Below, in pieces: positions 1 to 6,140 of a DNA stretch of 8,190 nucleotides. The stretch comes from an uncultured Clostridia bacterium (GTDB lineage Bacteria > Bacillota > Clostridia > Christensenellales > Pumilibacteraceae), in the NCBI GenBank assembly GCA_934247335.1, contig CAKQJJ010000052.1, positions 1-8,190 on the forward strand. The letters run 5' to 3'. A model generated the notes under the pieces. It had not been told where the DNA came from, did no database searches, and saw only the letters and a list, made by a program, of their open reading frames with translations. The stretch's first letter is position 1, and each line of letters starts with the position of its first letter. The position numbers and the translations under genes were made by a program.

Positions 1-1
1 G

Positions 2-325
2 TACGGAGCCAAAGCGGTTGCGCTTACCGCCAGAAGAACGGTTTCTTCCGAGGTCAATACTCTTCGCGCCATGCTTGCGGTAAACGGAGAAACGGCTTTT
101 TCACGCGAGTATCGCATAAATATCGTTGACAGAGTGGGCTCGGGCGATGCGTTTGCCGCGGGTATCGTGCATTCGCTGAAAAAAGGCGAAAGCGCGTTGC
201 ATTCGGTTGAATATTCGGTTGCTGCCGCGGTGCTGGCTCATTCGGTAGAAGGCGACTACATGCTTTGCTCGGAAGAAGAAGTTTCCGCTCTCGTCAAAAA
301 CGGCTCGGCAAAGGTTCAAAGGTAA
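2..325 (+). CDS. kdgK: 2-keto-3-deoxygluconate kinase, PfkB family (3' end only)
   Basis: This is the C-terminal 107 residues of a PfkB/ribokinase-family sugar kinase; the start lies before the window. The frame is open from base 2 (YGAKAVALTARR...) to the TAA at 323-325. The PfkB C-terminal signature is visible as DRVGSGDAFAAG, with the catalytic-base Asp of the GSGD motif encoded at 146-148, in the anion hole/ATP-binding region. Around it, the SREYRINIVDRVGSGDAF stretch and the ending GDYMLCSEEEVSALV...KVQR resemble the C-terminus of bacterial 2-keto-3-deoxygluconate kinases, which phosphorylate KDG to KDPG in hexuronate/pectin breakdown. The family call is secure. The substrate call is inference, because the sugar-binding N-terminal half is missing; another PfkB sugar kinase is the alternative. 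A terminator directly downstream separates it from the heat-shock operon. Confidence 0.75.
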   Translation, partial: YGAKAVALTARRTVSSEVNTLRAMLAVNGETAFSREYRINIVDRVGSGDAFAAGIVHSLKKGESALHSVEYSVAAAVLAHSVEGDYMLCSEEEVSALVKNGSAKVQR

Positions 326-350
326 AAAAGAATAAAGATAAAGACAAAAT

Positions 351-380
351 CGTCGCGGTATTCGCTGCGGCGCTTTTTTT
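351..380 (+). terminator. Rho-independent terminator after the sugar kinase
   Basis: A GC-rich hairpin, CGTCGCGG (351-358), loop TATTCG, CGCTGCGGCG arm ending at 372, forms 8 pairs (two of them G-U) with a 6-nt loop. It is followed at once by C and seven T residues (374-380) and then GTTT. An A-rich run precedes it. This is a textbook intrinsic terminator, 25 bp after the kinase stop codon, ending the upstream transcription unit before the heat-shock promoter. Confidence 0.85.
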
Positions 381-393
381 GTTTAAAAAAGCG
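371..393. repeat. Second inverted repeat overlapping the terminator T-tract
   Basis: CGCTTTTTT (371-379) is the exact reverse complement of AAAAAAGCG (385-393), with a 5-nt gap. It reuses the T-tract of the terminator as its left arm. It could be a by-product of an A/T-rich tail, or a backup or alternative hairpin that competes with the main terminator stem for bases 371-372. The stem is only three G-C pairs plus six A-T pairs, so a role is uncertain. Confidence 0.4.
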
Positions 394-437
394 AAAAACG
401 TGCCGAAAAAAATATTTAAAAATTTTTGAAAAAACGC

Positions 438-466
438 TTGACAAAACGAAAAAGCGGGTATATAAT
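438..466 (+). promoter_or_regulatory. Sigma-A promoter of the hrcA/dnaK operon
   Basis: TTGACA at 438-443 and TATAAT at 461-466 both match the housekeeping consensus exactly and are separated by the optimal 17 bp. There is no TGn extended -10. An A/T-rich stretch at 406-434, with one G in 29 bases, occupies the position of an UP element. Transcription should start near 473, inside the CIRCE operator, giving a leader of about 75 nt before hrcA. A vegetative promoter held down by a repressor rather than read by a heat-shock sigma factor is the expected design for HrcA-controlled class I operons. Confidence 0.92.
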
Positions 467-518
467 TTTAGCAGTCAATCGGCAAGAGTGCTAATGCTCA
501 CAAAGGTTGACCGCTAAA
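467..518 (+). promoter_or_regulatory. Possible leader hairpin / third CIRCE-like half-site
   Basis: TTGACCGCTAAA at 507-518 is complementary to TTTAGCAGTCAA at 467-478 except for one A/C mismatch (473/512). The pairing extends by one G-U and one C-G pair on the loop side. The inner seven pairs (474-480 with 505-511) lie inside the predicted transcript and enclose the right CIRCE arm in a 24-nt loop. Seen as DNA, GACCGCTAA (509-517) is a degenerate third copy of the CIRCE arm. It could be an mRNA leader structure, a weak accessory operator, or chance. Confidence 0.35.
468..494. promoter_or_regulatory. CIRCE operator (HrcA binding site)
   Basis: TTAGCAGTC (468-476), a 9-nt spacer (AATCGGCAA), and GAGTGCTAA (486-494) match the CIRCE consensus TTAGCACTC-N9-GAGTGCTAA. 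The only difference is G for C at the seventh base of the left arm; the right arm is perfect. The element starts one base after the -10 box and covers the expected start site, so bound HrcA would block RNA polymerase. HrcA itself is kept active by GroE in characterised species. The next gene is hrcA, so the operon is autoregulated. Confidence 0.93.
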
Positions 519-548
519 TTATCTTGAAAGTTCGGAGATGAAAATCGA

Positions 549-1658
549 ATGGCAATTTCGGGCAGAAAGGAAAAAATATTAAAGGCGGTGGTTGAGCGTT
601 ATATCGTCAGCTGCGAGCCTATTTCTTCTTCCGAAATCCGTGACGAAAATCTTCCGGAACTTAGCAGTGCGACTATACGAAACGAACTTGCCGCACTTGA
701 AGAGATGGGCTATCTCGCACAGCCGCATACTTCCGCGGGACGAGTTCCCACCGCCGAAGCGTATCGTCTTTACGTCGATAAGCTGATGCCGCGGAAAAAG
801 CTTTCGTCCAAAGAGTTAAAAATCGTAAAAAAATATTTTTCGGGCAAAATTACCGAAATGGACGATATACTTAAAAAGTCGGCAAAACTTATTTCGGAAA
901 TAACCGATTTAACCGGCGTTGCGGTTTCGCACGGAATAAAAGACGCGGTTATCGAAAACATAAAGATAGTAAAGCTTGCCGAAAAGTTGGCGCTCGTCGT
1001 AATCGTAACCGATCAGGGCGTGCTTAAAGACGGATTTGTCGAGCTTGAAGAAAGCTTGCCCGAAGATTATTTTACAAAGGCAAGCGGATTTATATCGAGT
1101 TGTTTCCGCGGATATTCGCTGAAAGAATTCGACAAGCCCAACAGAATAATCAAAAACATAACGCGCGAATATGAACGTTTGTTTGACGTTATTTACAAAC
1201 TGATACGCGATTATGCAGCAGGCAATATGGACTGCGACGTTGTTCTGGAAGGGAGTACGAAACTGCTCGATCAGCCCGAATACGCAACCGTCGATAAGGC
1301 AAAAACCATGCTGGAATTGCTTGAAACCAAAGATCAGCTTGTACCGCTTATAGATTCAGGCAGCGGCGTGTCGCTCAATATCCGGATAGGCAAGGACGAG
1401 AACGGCGCGGATATGCCCGATTGCGCGGTAGTAAGCGCAAGCTATTCGGTGGGCGGCGTAAACATCGGAAACGTCGGAGTGATCGGACCCATGCGAATGA
1501 ATTACGCAAAGGTGGTTTCCGTACTCGATTATATAGGAAAAGCAATAGAGGAATTGCCGTCTGCGAAAGACGCGCAAAACAAAGCCGAAAACGAAAATAA
1601 CGAAACCGTCGCGACAAACGACGAAGAGGTGATCTCGGATGAGCAAAAACAAGAATAA
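549..1658 (+). CDS. hrcA: Heat-inducible transcription repressor HrcA
   Basis: HrcA binds CIRCE as a dimer and represses the dnaK (and usually groE) operons; unfolded proteins that occupy GroE relieve repression. Residues 1 to about 76 form the winged-helix DNA-binding domain, with the family motif LSSATIRNELAALEEMGYL (38-56) followed by QPHTSAGRVPT and YRLYVD (71-76). The middle is the inserted/dimerisation domain. The C-terminal family signature is present: IRIGKDEN (278-285), DCAVVSASY (291-299), GVIGPMRMNYAKVV (310-323). The 369 aa exceed the usual 340-350 because of a hydrophilic, Asn/Glu-rich tail (about 338-369). The ATG at 549 is preferred: GGAG at 534-537 lies 11 bases upstream and the HTH begins immediately. 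The 3' end overlaps grpE by 20 bp. It is first in the operon, directly behind its own operator. Confidence 0.97.
   Translation: MAISGRKEKILKAVVERYIVSCEPISSSEIRDENLPELSSATIRNELAALEEMGYLAQPHTSAGRVPTAEAYRLYVDKLMPRKKLSSKELKIVKKYFSGKITEMDDILKKSAKLISEITDLTGVAVSHGIKDAVIENIKIVKLAEKLALVVIVTDQGVLKDGFVELEESLPEDYFTKASGFISSCFRGYSLKEFDKPNRIIKNITREYERLFDVIYKLIRDYAAGNMDCDVVLEGSTKLLDQPEYATVDKAKTMLELLETKDQLVPLIDSGSGVSLNIRIGKDENGADMPDCAVVSASYSVGGVNIGNVGVIGPMRMNYAKVVSVLDYIGKAIEELPSAKDAQNKAENENNETVATNDEEVISDEQKQE
1626..1634 (+). promoter_or_regulatory. Strong Shine-Dalgarno of grpE inside hrcA
   Basis: GAGGTGATC at 1626-1634 is a nine-base match to the complement of the usual 16S rRNA 3' end, with the GG nine bases before the grpE ATG at 1639. 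It lies within the hrcA reading frame, where it encodes part of the acidic tail. It fixes the grpE start and would let grpE be translated efficiently even though its start is embedded in hrcA. Confidence 0.8.
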
Positions 1659-2202
1659 ACAAGAAGAAGTTTTGGAAGAAGAAATTCCCGAAGTGGCATG
1701 CGACGACGAAGAAAAAGCCGAAGACAAAACCGGCGAACTTCTGACGAAGCTTGCAGATCTGAAAAAAAAGTGCGAGCAGGAAACCAAGCGCGCCGACGAT
1801 ATGACCGCCGTGGCAACCAGGCTTCGCGCAGATTTCGATAATTATCGCAAACGCACGAACGAATCGATTGCAAAGGAACGCGACGCGGGCAAAACCGAAG
1901 TGCTTGAAAAACTCATTCCCATGCTGGACGTCGTTGAACAGGCAATCGGAATGATTACCGACGATTCGGTTAAAAGCGGCGTGGTTATGATCAAAGATCA
2001 GATGGAAGCGCTGTTGCATTCGTTCGGAGTGGAAGAAGTGGACGCAAGCGGAGAGTTCAATCCGAAAGTTCACGAAGCCATTATGCGTATGCCGTGCGAA
2101 AAGCCGGAACAGGCGGGCACCGTTCATTCGGTGTTTCAAAAGGGTTACACTATCGGGGGCAAGCTTATAAGACCTGCCCGCGTGGTTGTATATAACGATT
2201 AA
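1639..2202 (+). CDS. grpE: Nucleotide exchange factor GrpE
   Basis: GrpE is the cytoplasmic cochaperone that releases ADP from DnaK so that the chaperone can cycle. At 187 aa it has the usual size. Residues 1-32 are charged and disordered-looking (Glu/Asp/Lys-rich). Residues about 33-95 form the long helix/coiled-coil that makes the dimer stalk, with ADFDNYRKRTNE (65-76). Residues about 95-130 make the four-helix bundle. The C-terminal beta-domain carries the family signature FNPKVHEAIMRM (140-151) and FQKGYTIGGKLIRPARVVV (166-184). The start overlaps the end of hrcA by 20 bp and is set by a very strong ribosome site. dnaK follows after 30 bp. Confidence 0.97.
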   Translation: MSKNKNKQEEVLEEEIPEVACDDEEKAEDKTGELLTKLADLKKKCEQETKRADDMTAVATRLRADFDNYRKRTNESIAKERDAGKTEVLEKLIPMLDVVEQAIGMITDDSVKSGVVMIKDQMEALLHSFGVEEVDASGEFNPKVHEAIMRMPCEKPEQAGTVHSVFQKGYTIGGKLIRPARVVVYND

Positions 2203-2232
2203 AATTAAGAAAAATCTGGAGGTTTATATATT

Positions 2233-4056
2233 ATGGGTAAGATTATTGGTATAGATTTGGGTACTACAAACTCGTGCGTAGCCGTTCTCGAAGGCGGCGA
2301 ACCCGTGGTTATCCCTAACTCCGAGGGCGCAAGAACTACTCCTTCGGTCGTAGGTTTCGCCAAAGACGGCGAACGTCTCGTAGGTCAGGTTGCAAAGCAT
2401 CAGGCAGTTGCAAACCCAGACAGAACGGTCATTTCCATTAAACGTGAAATGGGGTCCGATCATAAAGTGTCGATCGACGGAAAAAATTATTCCGCCCCCG
2501 AAATTTCGGCTATGATTCTTGCAAAGCTTAAAGCGGACGCGGAAAGCTATCTCGGCGAAAAAGTTACCGAAGCGGTTATCACCGTTCCCGCATACTTTAC
2601 AGACTCTCAGCGTCAGGCAACCAAGGACGCGGGCAGAATCGCAGGTTTGGACGTTAAGAGAATAATAAACGAACCTACCGCGGCAGCTCTTGCTTACGGC
2701 TTGGATAAAACCAAAGACGCAAACCAGAAGATATTTATTTACGACCTCGGCGGCGGTACGTTCGATATTTCTATCCTCGAAATCGGCGACGGCGTCGTGG
2801 AAGTTATCGCAACCGCAGGTAACAACCGTCTGGGCGGCGACGACTTCGATAAACGCATTATGGACTATCTCGTAGAAAACTTCCGTAAGGATACCGGCGT
2901 CGATTTGTCCGGCGATAAGATGGCTCAGCAGAGATTGAAAGAAGCTGCCGAAAAAGCTAAGATCGAACTTTCTACTCTTAACAACACCAAGATCAGCCTG
3001 CCGTTCATCGCAATGGGCTCCAACGGAACTCCGCTTCATATGGACTACGATCTGTCCCGTCAAAAGTTTGAAGCTCTCATCGCAGATCTTGTCGAACAGA
3101 CCGTAACGCTTACCAAGCGCGCTCTCGGCGACGCACAGCTTACTCCTGCGCAGATCGATAAAGTCATTCTCGTCGGCGGATCTACCCGTGTTCCCTGCGT
3201 CGTTGACGCCGTAAGAAAAGTTGCGGGAAAAGAACCGTTCAAGGGCATCAACCCGGACGAATGCGTTGCAATCGGCGCTGCTATTCAGGGCGGCGTGCTC
3301 GGCGGCGAAGTCAAGGACGTGCTGCTTCTCGACGTAACTCCGCTTTCCTTGGGTATCGAAACCATGGGCGGCGTTTGCACCAAGATTATCGACAGAAACA
3401 CCACTATTCCTACCAAAAAGTCTCAGATATTCTCTACCGCAGCAGACAATCAGCCCGCAGTCGATATTCACGTATTGCAGGGTGAAAGACCTATGGCTGC
3501 CGACAATAAAACGCTTGCTCGTTTCGAACTTGGCGGAATTGCTCCCGCACCCCGCGGAATTCCGCAGATTGAAGTTACATTCGATATCGACGCAAACGGT
3601 ATAGTTCACGTATCCGCAAAGGATAAGGGAACCGGTAAGGAACAGAGCGTAACCATCACCGCTTCGTCCAACTTGTCCGAAGCCGAAATCGACAAGGCAA
3701 TCAAAGATGCGGAAAGTTTTGCCGCTGCCGACAATAAGCGTAAAGAGCTGGTTGACGCAAGAAATCAGATAGATATGCTCGTCTTCCAGATCGAGAAATT
3801 CCTGAAAGAAAACGGAGATAAGGTAGACGCTGCCGATAAAGCTAAACTCGAAGACGAGATGAACAAGGCAAAGGAAGCCATGAAGAGCGAAAATATCGAC
3901 GAGGTTAAAGCCGCAACCGAGAATTTGCAGAAGGTTTCCAATGAAGTGTTCACCAAACTCTATCAGCAGGCAGGCGGGCCGCGGGATCCCAACGGCGGTA
4001 ACAACGGAAATAACGGCAACGGCGGCGATAACGTAGTCGATGCCGAAGAAGTGTAA
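2233..4056 (+). CDS. dnaK: Molecular chaperone DnaK (Hsp70)
   Basis: DnaK is the ATP-driven Hsp70 that binds exposed hydrophobic segments of client proteins, with DnaJ delivering clients and stimulating ATPase and GrpE exchanging nucleotide. All three Hsp70 signatures are intact: IDLGTTNS (7-14), IYDLGGGTFDISIL (169-182) and VILVGGSTRVP (311-321). The interdomain linker is DVLLLDVTP (362-370). The substrate-binding beta-domain spans about 371-485, and the helical lid follows to about 578. The tail (580-607) is Gly/Asn-rich and ends VVDAEEV. At 607 aa it is the Gram-positive type, shorter than the E. coli protein by an ATPase-domain deletion. The start is set by GGAGG at 2218-2222, ten bases before the ATG. 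Compared with hrcA, its serine codons shift from TCG to TCC/TCT, fitting high expression. Confidence 0.99.
   Translation: MGKIIGIDLGTTNSCVAVLEGGEPVVIPNSEGARTTPSVVGFAKDGERLVGQVAKHQAVANPDRTVISIKREMGSDHKVSIDGKNYSAPEISAMILAKLKADAESYLGEKVTEAVITVPAYFTDSQRQATKDAGRIAGLDVKRIINEPTAAALAYGLDKTKDANQKIFIYDLGGGTFDISILEIGDGVVEVIATAGNNRLGGDDFDKRIMDYLVENFRKDTGVDLSGDKMAQQRLKEAAEKAKIELSTLNNTKISLPFIAMGSNGTPLHMDYDLSRQKFEALIADLVEQTVTLTKRALGDAQLTPAQIDKVILVGGSTRVPCVVDAVRKVAGKEPFKGINPDECVAIGAAIQGGVLGGEVKDVLLLDVTPLSLGIETMGGVCTKIIDRNTTIPTKKSQIFSTAADNQPAVDIHVLQGERPMAADNKTLARFELGGIAPAPRGIPQIEVTFDIDANGIVHVSAKDKGTGKEQSVTITASSNLSEAEIDKAIKDAESFAAADNKRKELVDARNQIDMLVFQIEKFLKENGDKVDAADKAKLEDEMNKAKEAMKSENIDEVKAATENLQKVSNEVFTKLYQQAGGPRDPNGGNNGNNGNGGDNVVDAEEV
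3993..4032 (+). repeat. Low-complexity Gly/Asn coding tract in the dnaK tail
   Basis: Codons for Gly and Asn alternate over about 13 positions (DnaK residues 588-600, GGNNGNNGNGGDN), using mainly GGC/GGT/GGA and AAC/AAT. This creates a degenerate short repeat in the DNA. Gly-rich disordered tails before a final acidic motif are usual in DnaK; the Asn content is the local peculiarity. Such tracts can change length by slippage between strains. Confidence 0.6.
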
Positions 4057-4082
4057 TTAAAAAAACTTAAAAGCGGAGAAGT

Positions 4083-5207
4083 ATGGCTAAATCTTATTAC
4101 GACGTGCTCGGCGTGTCCAAAACGGCAACCGAGGACGAAATCAAGCAAGCGTACCGCAAACTCGCCAGACAATATCATCCCGACCTGCATCCCGACGACA
4201 AGGAAGCCGCGGAGAAGTTTAAGGAGATAAGCGAGGCGTACGATACGCTCGGCAATAAAGAAAAGCGAGCCGCTTACGACAATCCTTCGCCCTTCGGTAA
4301 TGCGTCGGGCGGAGGATCTGCCGATTTTTCCGGTTTCGGAGGATTTGGCGGTTTCGGAGGCGGATCGGGCGGCATATTCGACAGCATTTTCGATATGTTC
4401 GGAGGCGGATCGAGCGGAAGAAGCGCTCAGCGCGAAAACGTGGGCGCCGATCTCGAACAGAATTTAACGCTGACTTTTGAAGAAGCTGCGTTCGGAGTTG
4501 CGAAAGAAATTAAAATTACTAGGAACGAAACCTGTGCTTCCTGCAAGGGTACGGGCGCCAAGGGCGGAACCAAATTCCACACTTGCCCAACTTGCGGCGG
4601 CAGCGGAAAAGTTCGCTCGGTTCAGGATACCCCGTTCGGCAGAATAGCAAACGAGCACGTTTGCTCTACGTGCAGAGGCAGCGGAAAAGTCATTGACGAA
4701 AACTGTCCGGATTGCGGTGGCAGAGGCATAAAACGCAGAAACGTTACGCTGAGGGTGTCTATTCCCGCGGGAGTGGAATCCGGGCAGACTCTTACCGTAC
4801 AGGGCGAAGGCGAAAAGGTTTCGTCGGGCAGAAACGGCGACTTGTATTTGAACATCACCGTCATGCCGCACAAGATTTTTACGAGAAGAGGCATGGATTT
4901 GTACCTCGATTTTCCCGTAACTTTCGCTCAGGCTATTCTGGGCGAGAAAGTAAACATACCTCAGCTTAAAGGCGGAACGTTTACGTATGCTCTTCCGGAA
5001 GGCGTTATCGGCGGAACGACCGTCCGCGTTCGCGGTCAGGGTATAACGACGAAACGCGGCACCGGCGATATGTACGTTACGTTTATCGTCGATATGCCCA
5101 AAAAGCTTTCCCGCGATCAGAAAGCAAAAATTCAACAGCTTGCAAACGATATGAAAATCGATCAGTTTGATAAGATCAAGGATTTCAATAAACGCGCGGG
5201 CATTTAA
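4083..5207 (+). CDS. dnaJ: Chaperone protein DnaJ (Hsp40, type I)
   Basis: DnaJ binds unfolded clients and triggers ATP hydrolysis by DnaK. All type I domains are present. The J domain (1 to about 67) carries the essential HPD at 32-34. The Gly/Phe-rich linker (about 75-115) includes GFGGFGGFGGGSGG and DSIFDMFGGG. The zinc-finger domain has four complete CxxCxGxG repeats: CASCKGTG (151-158), CPTCGGSG (168-175), CSTCRGSG (194-201) and CPDCGGRG (208-215). The C-terminal client-binding/dimerisation domain covers about 217-374. At 374 aa it is of normal length. GGAG at 4075-4078 precedes the ATG by four bases. It lies 26 bp after dnaK and 15 bp before prmA. Confidence 0.99.
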   Translation: MAKSYYDVLGVSKTATEDEIKQAYRKLARQYHPDLHPDDKEAAEKFKEISEAYDTLGNKEKRAAYDNPSPFGNASGGGSADFSGFGGFGGFGGGSGGIFDSIFDMFGGGSSGRSAQRENVGADLEQNLTLTFEEAAFGVAKEIKITRNETCASCKGTGAKGGTKFHTCPTCGGSGKVRSVQDTPFGRIANEHVCSTCRGSGKVIDENCPDCGGRGIKRRNVTLRVSIPAGVESGQTLTVQGEGEKVSSGRNGDLYLNITVMPHKIFTRRGMDLYLDFPVTFAQAILGEKVNIPQLKGGTFTYALPEGVIGGTTVRVRGQGITTKRGTGDMYVTFIVDMPKKLSRDQKAKIQQLANDMKIDQFDKIKDFNKRAGI

Positions 5208-5222
5208 CGGAGTAAATTACCT

Positions 5223-6140
5223 ATGAAATGGCAACAAATTACCGTTACGACTACTACCGAAGGGAGCGATCTGGTCTCTTCGGTATTATACGATTACGGA
5301 AGCGACGGAGTCAGTATTACGGATAAAAACGACGTTCTGACTTTGATTAAAGAAAAGAAAAATTGGGATTACGTAGACGACGATTTGCTTAAACCAGGCG
5401 ACGGAAGAGTTTTGGTCAGCGGTTTTTTTGCCGAGGACTTCAATCCTGCCGAACTTTATTCGGCTCTCGACAAGTTGAAAGAATACAGCTTTTTTCCGAT
5501 GGGAGCGATGGAAGTTACGCGCTCGTACATAAACTCGGAAGACTGGGAAAACGAGTGGAGAAAGTATTACGCGCCCATTAAGGTGGGTAAAACCGTAATC
5601 GTACCTGCCTGGCAGAAGTATAAAGCCGCAACCGACGAAATTCCAGTGTATATCGAACCCGGAATGGCGTTCGGAACGGGTAATCACGAAACCACTTCTA
5701 TGTGCGTGGAACTTATGCAATCGATTGACCTTAGCGGTAAAAGCGTGGCGGACGTAGGCTGCGGAAGCGGCATACTTGGAACGGTTGCGCTTTCACTCGG
5801 CGCTAAAAACTGCGTTTTCAACGATATCGATCCGCTTGCTACGAAAGCCACGAAAGAAAATCTGAAGCTTAACGGTTTTACCGATTGCGAAATTATCACG
5901 GGCGATCTGGACGTCGGCAAACATAAATTCGACGTTGTGCTGGCAAATCTAACGGCTGATTTGTTGTTACGACTTAAAGGTATGCTGTCGTCGCTTTGCA
6001 ATAAAGGCGGAAAAATAATAATCAGCGGTATAATAAACGCTCGCGCCGAGCAGATTTACTTGGCGTTTTCAAGCGATCTTAAACCCGTAACCGTATTAAA
6101 GCGCGGCGAATGGCAAGCCATGATGTTCGAGTGCCTATGA
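5223..6140 (+). CDS. prmA: Ribosomal protein L11 methyltransferase PrmA
   Basis: PrmA is an SAM-dependent methyltransferase that trimethylates amino groups on ribosomal protein L11. The small N-terminal L11-recognition domain lies at about 1-95. The catalytic domain carries the PrmA signature IEPGMAFGTGNHETTSMC (144-161), the SAM-binding glycine motif VADVGCGSG (175-183), the acidic ribose-binding stretch NDIDPLA (200-206), and the ANL segment (241-243) in the place of the N-P-P-Y-type motif. The 305 aa match the family. CGGAG at 5208-5212, just after the dnaJ stop, sets the start at 5223. It corresponds to yqeT in the B. subtilis dnaK operon. Its stop overlaps the rsmE start as ATGA. Confidence 0.96.
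   Translation: MKWQQITVTTTTEGSDLVSSVLYDYGSDGVSITDKNDVLTLIKEKKNWDYVDDDLLKPGDGRVLVSGFFAEDFNPAELYSALDKLKEYSFFPMGAMEVTRSYINSEDWENEWRKYYAPIKVGKTVIVPAWQKYKAATDEIPVYIEPGMAFGTGNHETTSMCVELMQSIDLSGKSVADVGCGSGILGTVALSLGAKNCVFNDIDPLATKATKENLKLNGFTDCEIITGDLDVGKHKFDVVLANLTADLLLRLKGMLSSLCNKGGKIIISGIINARAEQIYLAFSSDLKPVTVLKRGEWQAMMFECL

Noticed and set aside
538..582. Short ATG-initiated frame (14 codons, MKIEWQF...) overlapping the hrcA start in another frame
   Set aside because: The ATG lies directly against GGAG with no spacing for efficient initiation, and the peptide looks like an out-of-frame reading of hrcA. A leader peptide cannot be excluded but nothing supports it.
1375..2139. A 254-codon minus-strand frame across the hrcA/grpE junction
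   Set aside because: It is Phe/Arg/His-rich, as expected from the complement of Lys/Glu-rich coding DNA. Both genes on the + strand are clear family members.
2203..2232. Searched the grpE-dnaK gap for a second CIRCE, promoter or mRNA-processing hairpin
   Set aside because: It is only 30 A/T-rich bases plus the GGAGG site; no dyad or hexamer pair is present. The same holds for the 26-bp dnaK-dnaJ gap.
2224..3609. A 461-codon open frame on the minus strand opposite dnaK
   Set aside because: Long antisense frames opposite hsp70/dnaK are a well-known codon-bias artefact. It has no recognisable domains, no convincing ribosome site, and the sense strand encodes an unmistakable DnaK.
4464..5135. 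A 223-codon minus-strand frame opposite dnaJ
   Set aside because: It is a shadow of dnaJ with no domain features; the zinc-finger repeats are intact on the + strand.
6110..6136. Longer N-terminus for RsmE from the ATG at 6110
   Set aside because: It would add nine residues with no family counterpart, read from the end of prmA. The ATG at 6137 gives the standard start and an ATGA junction.
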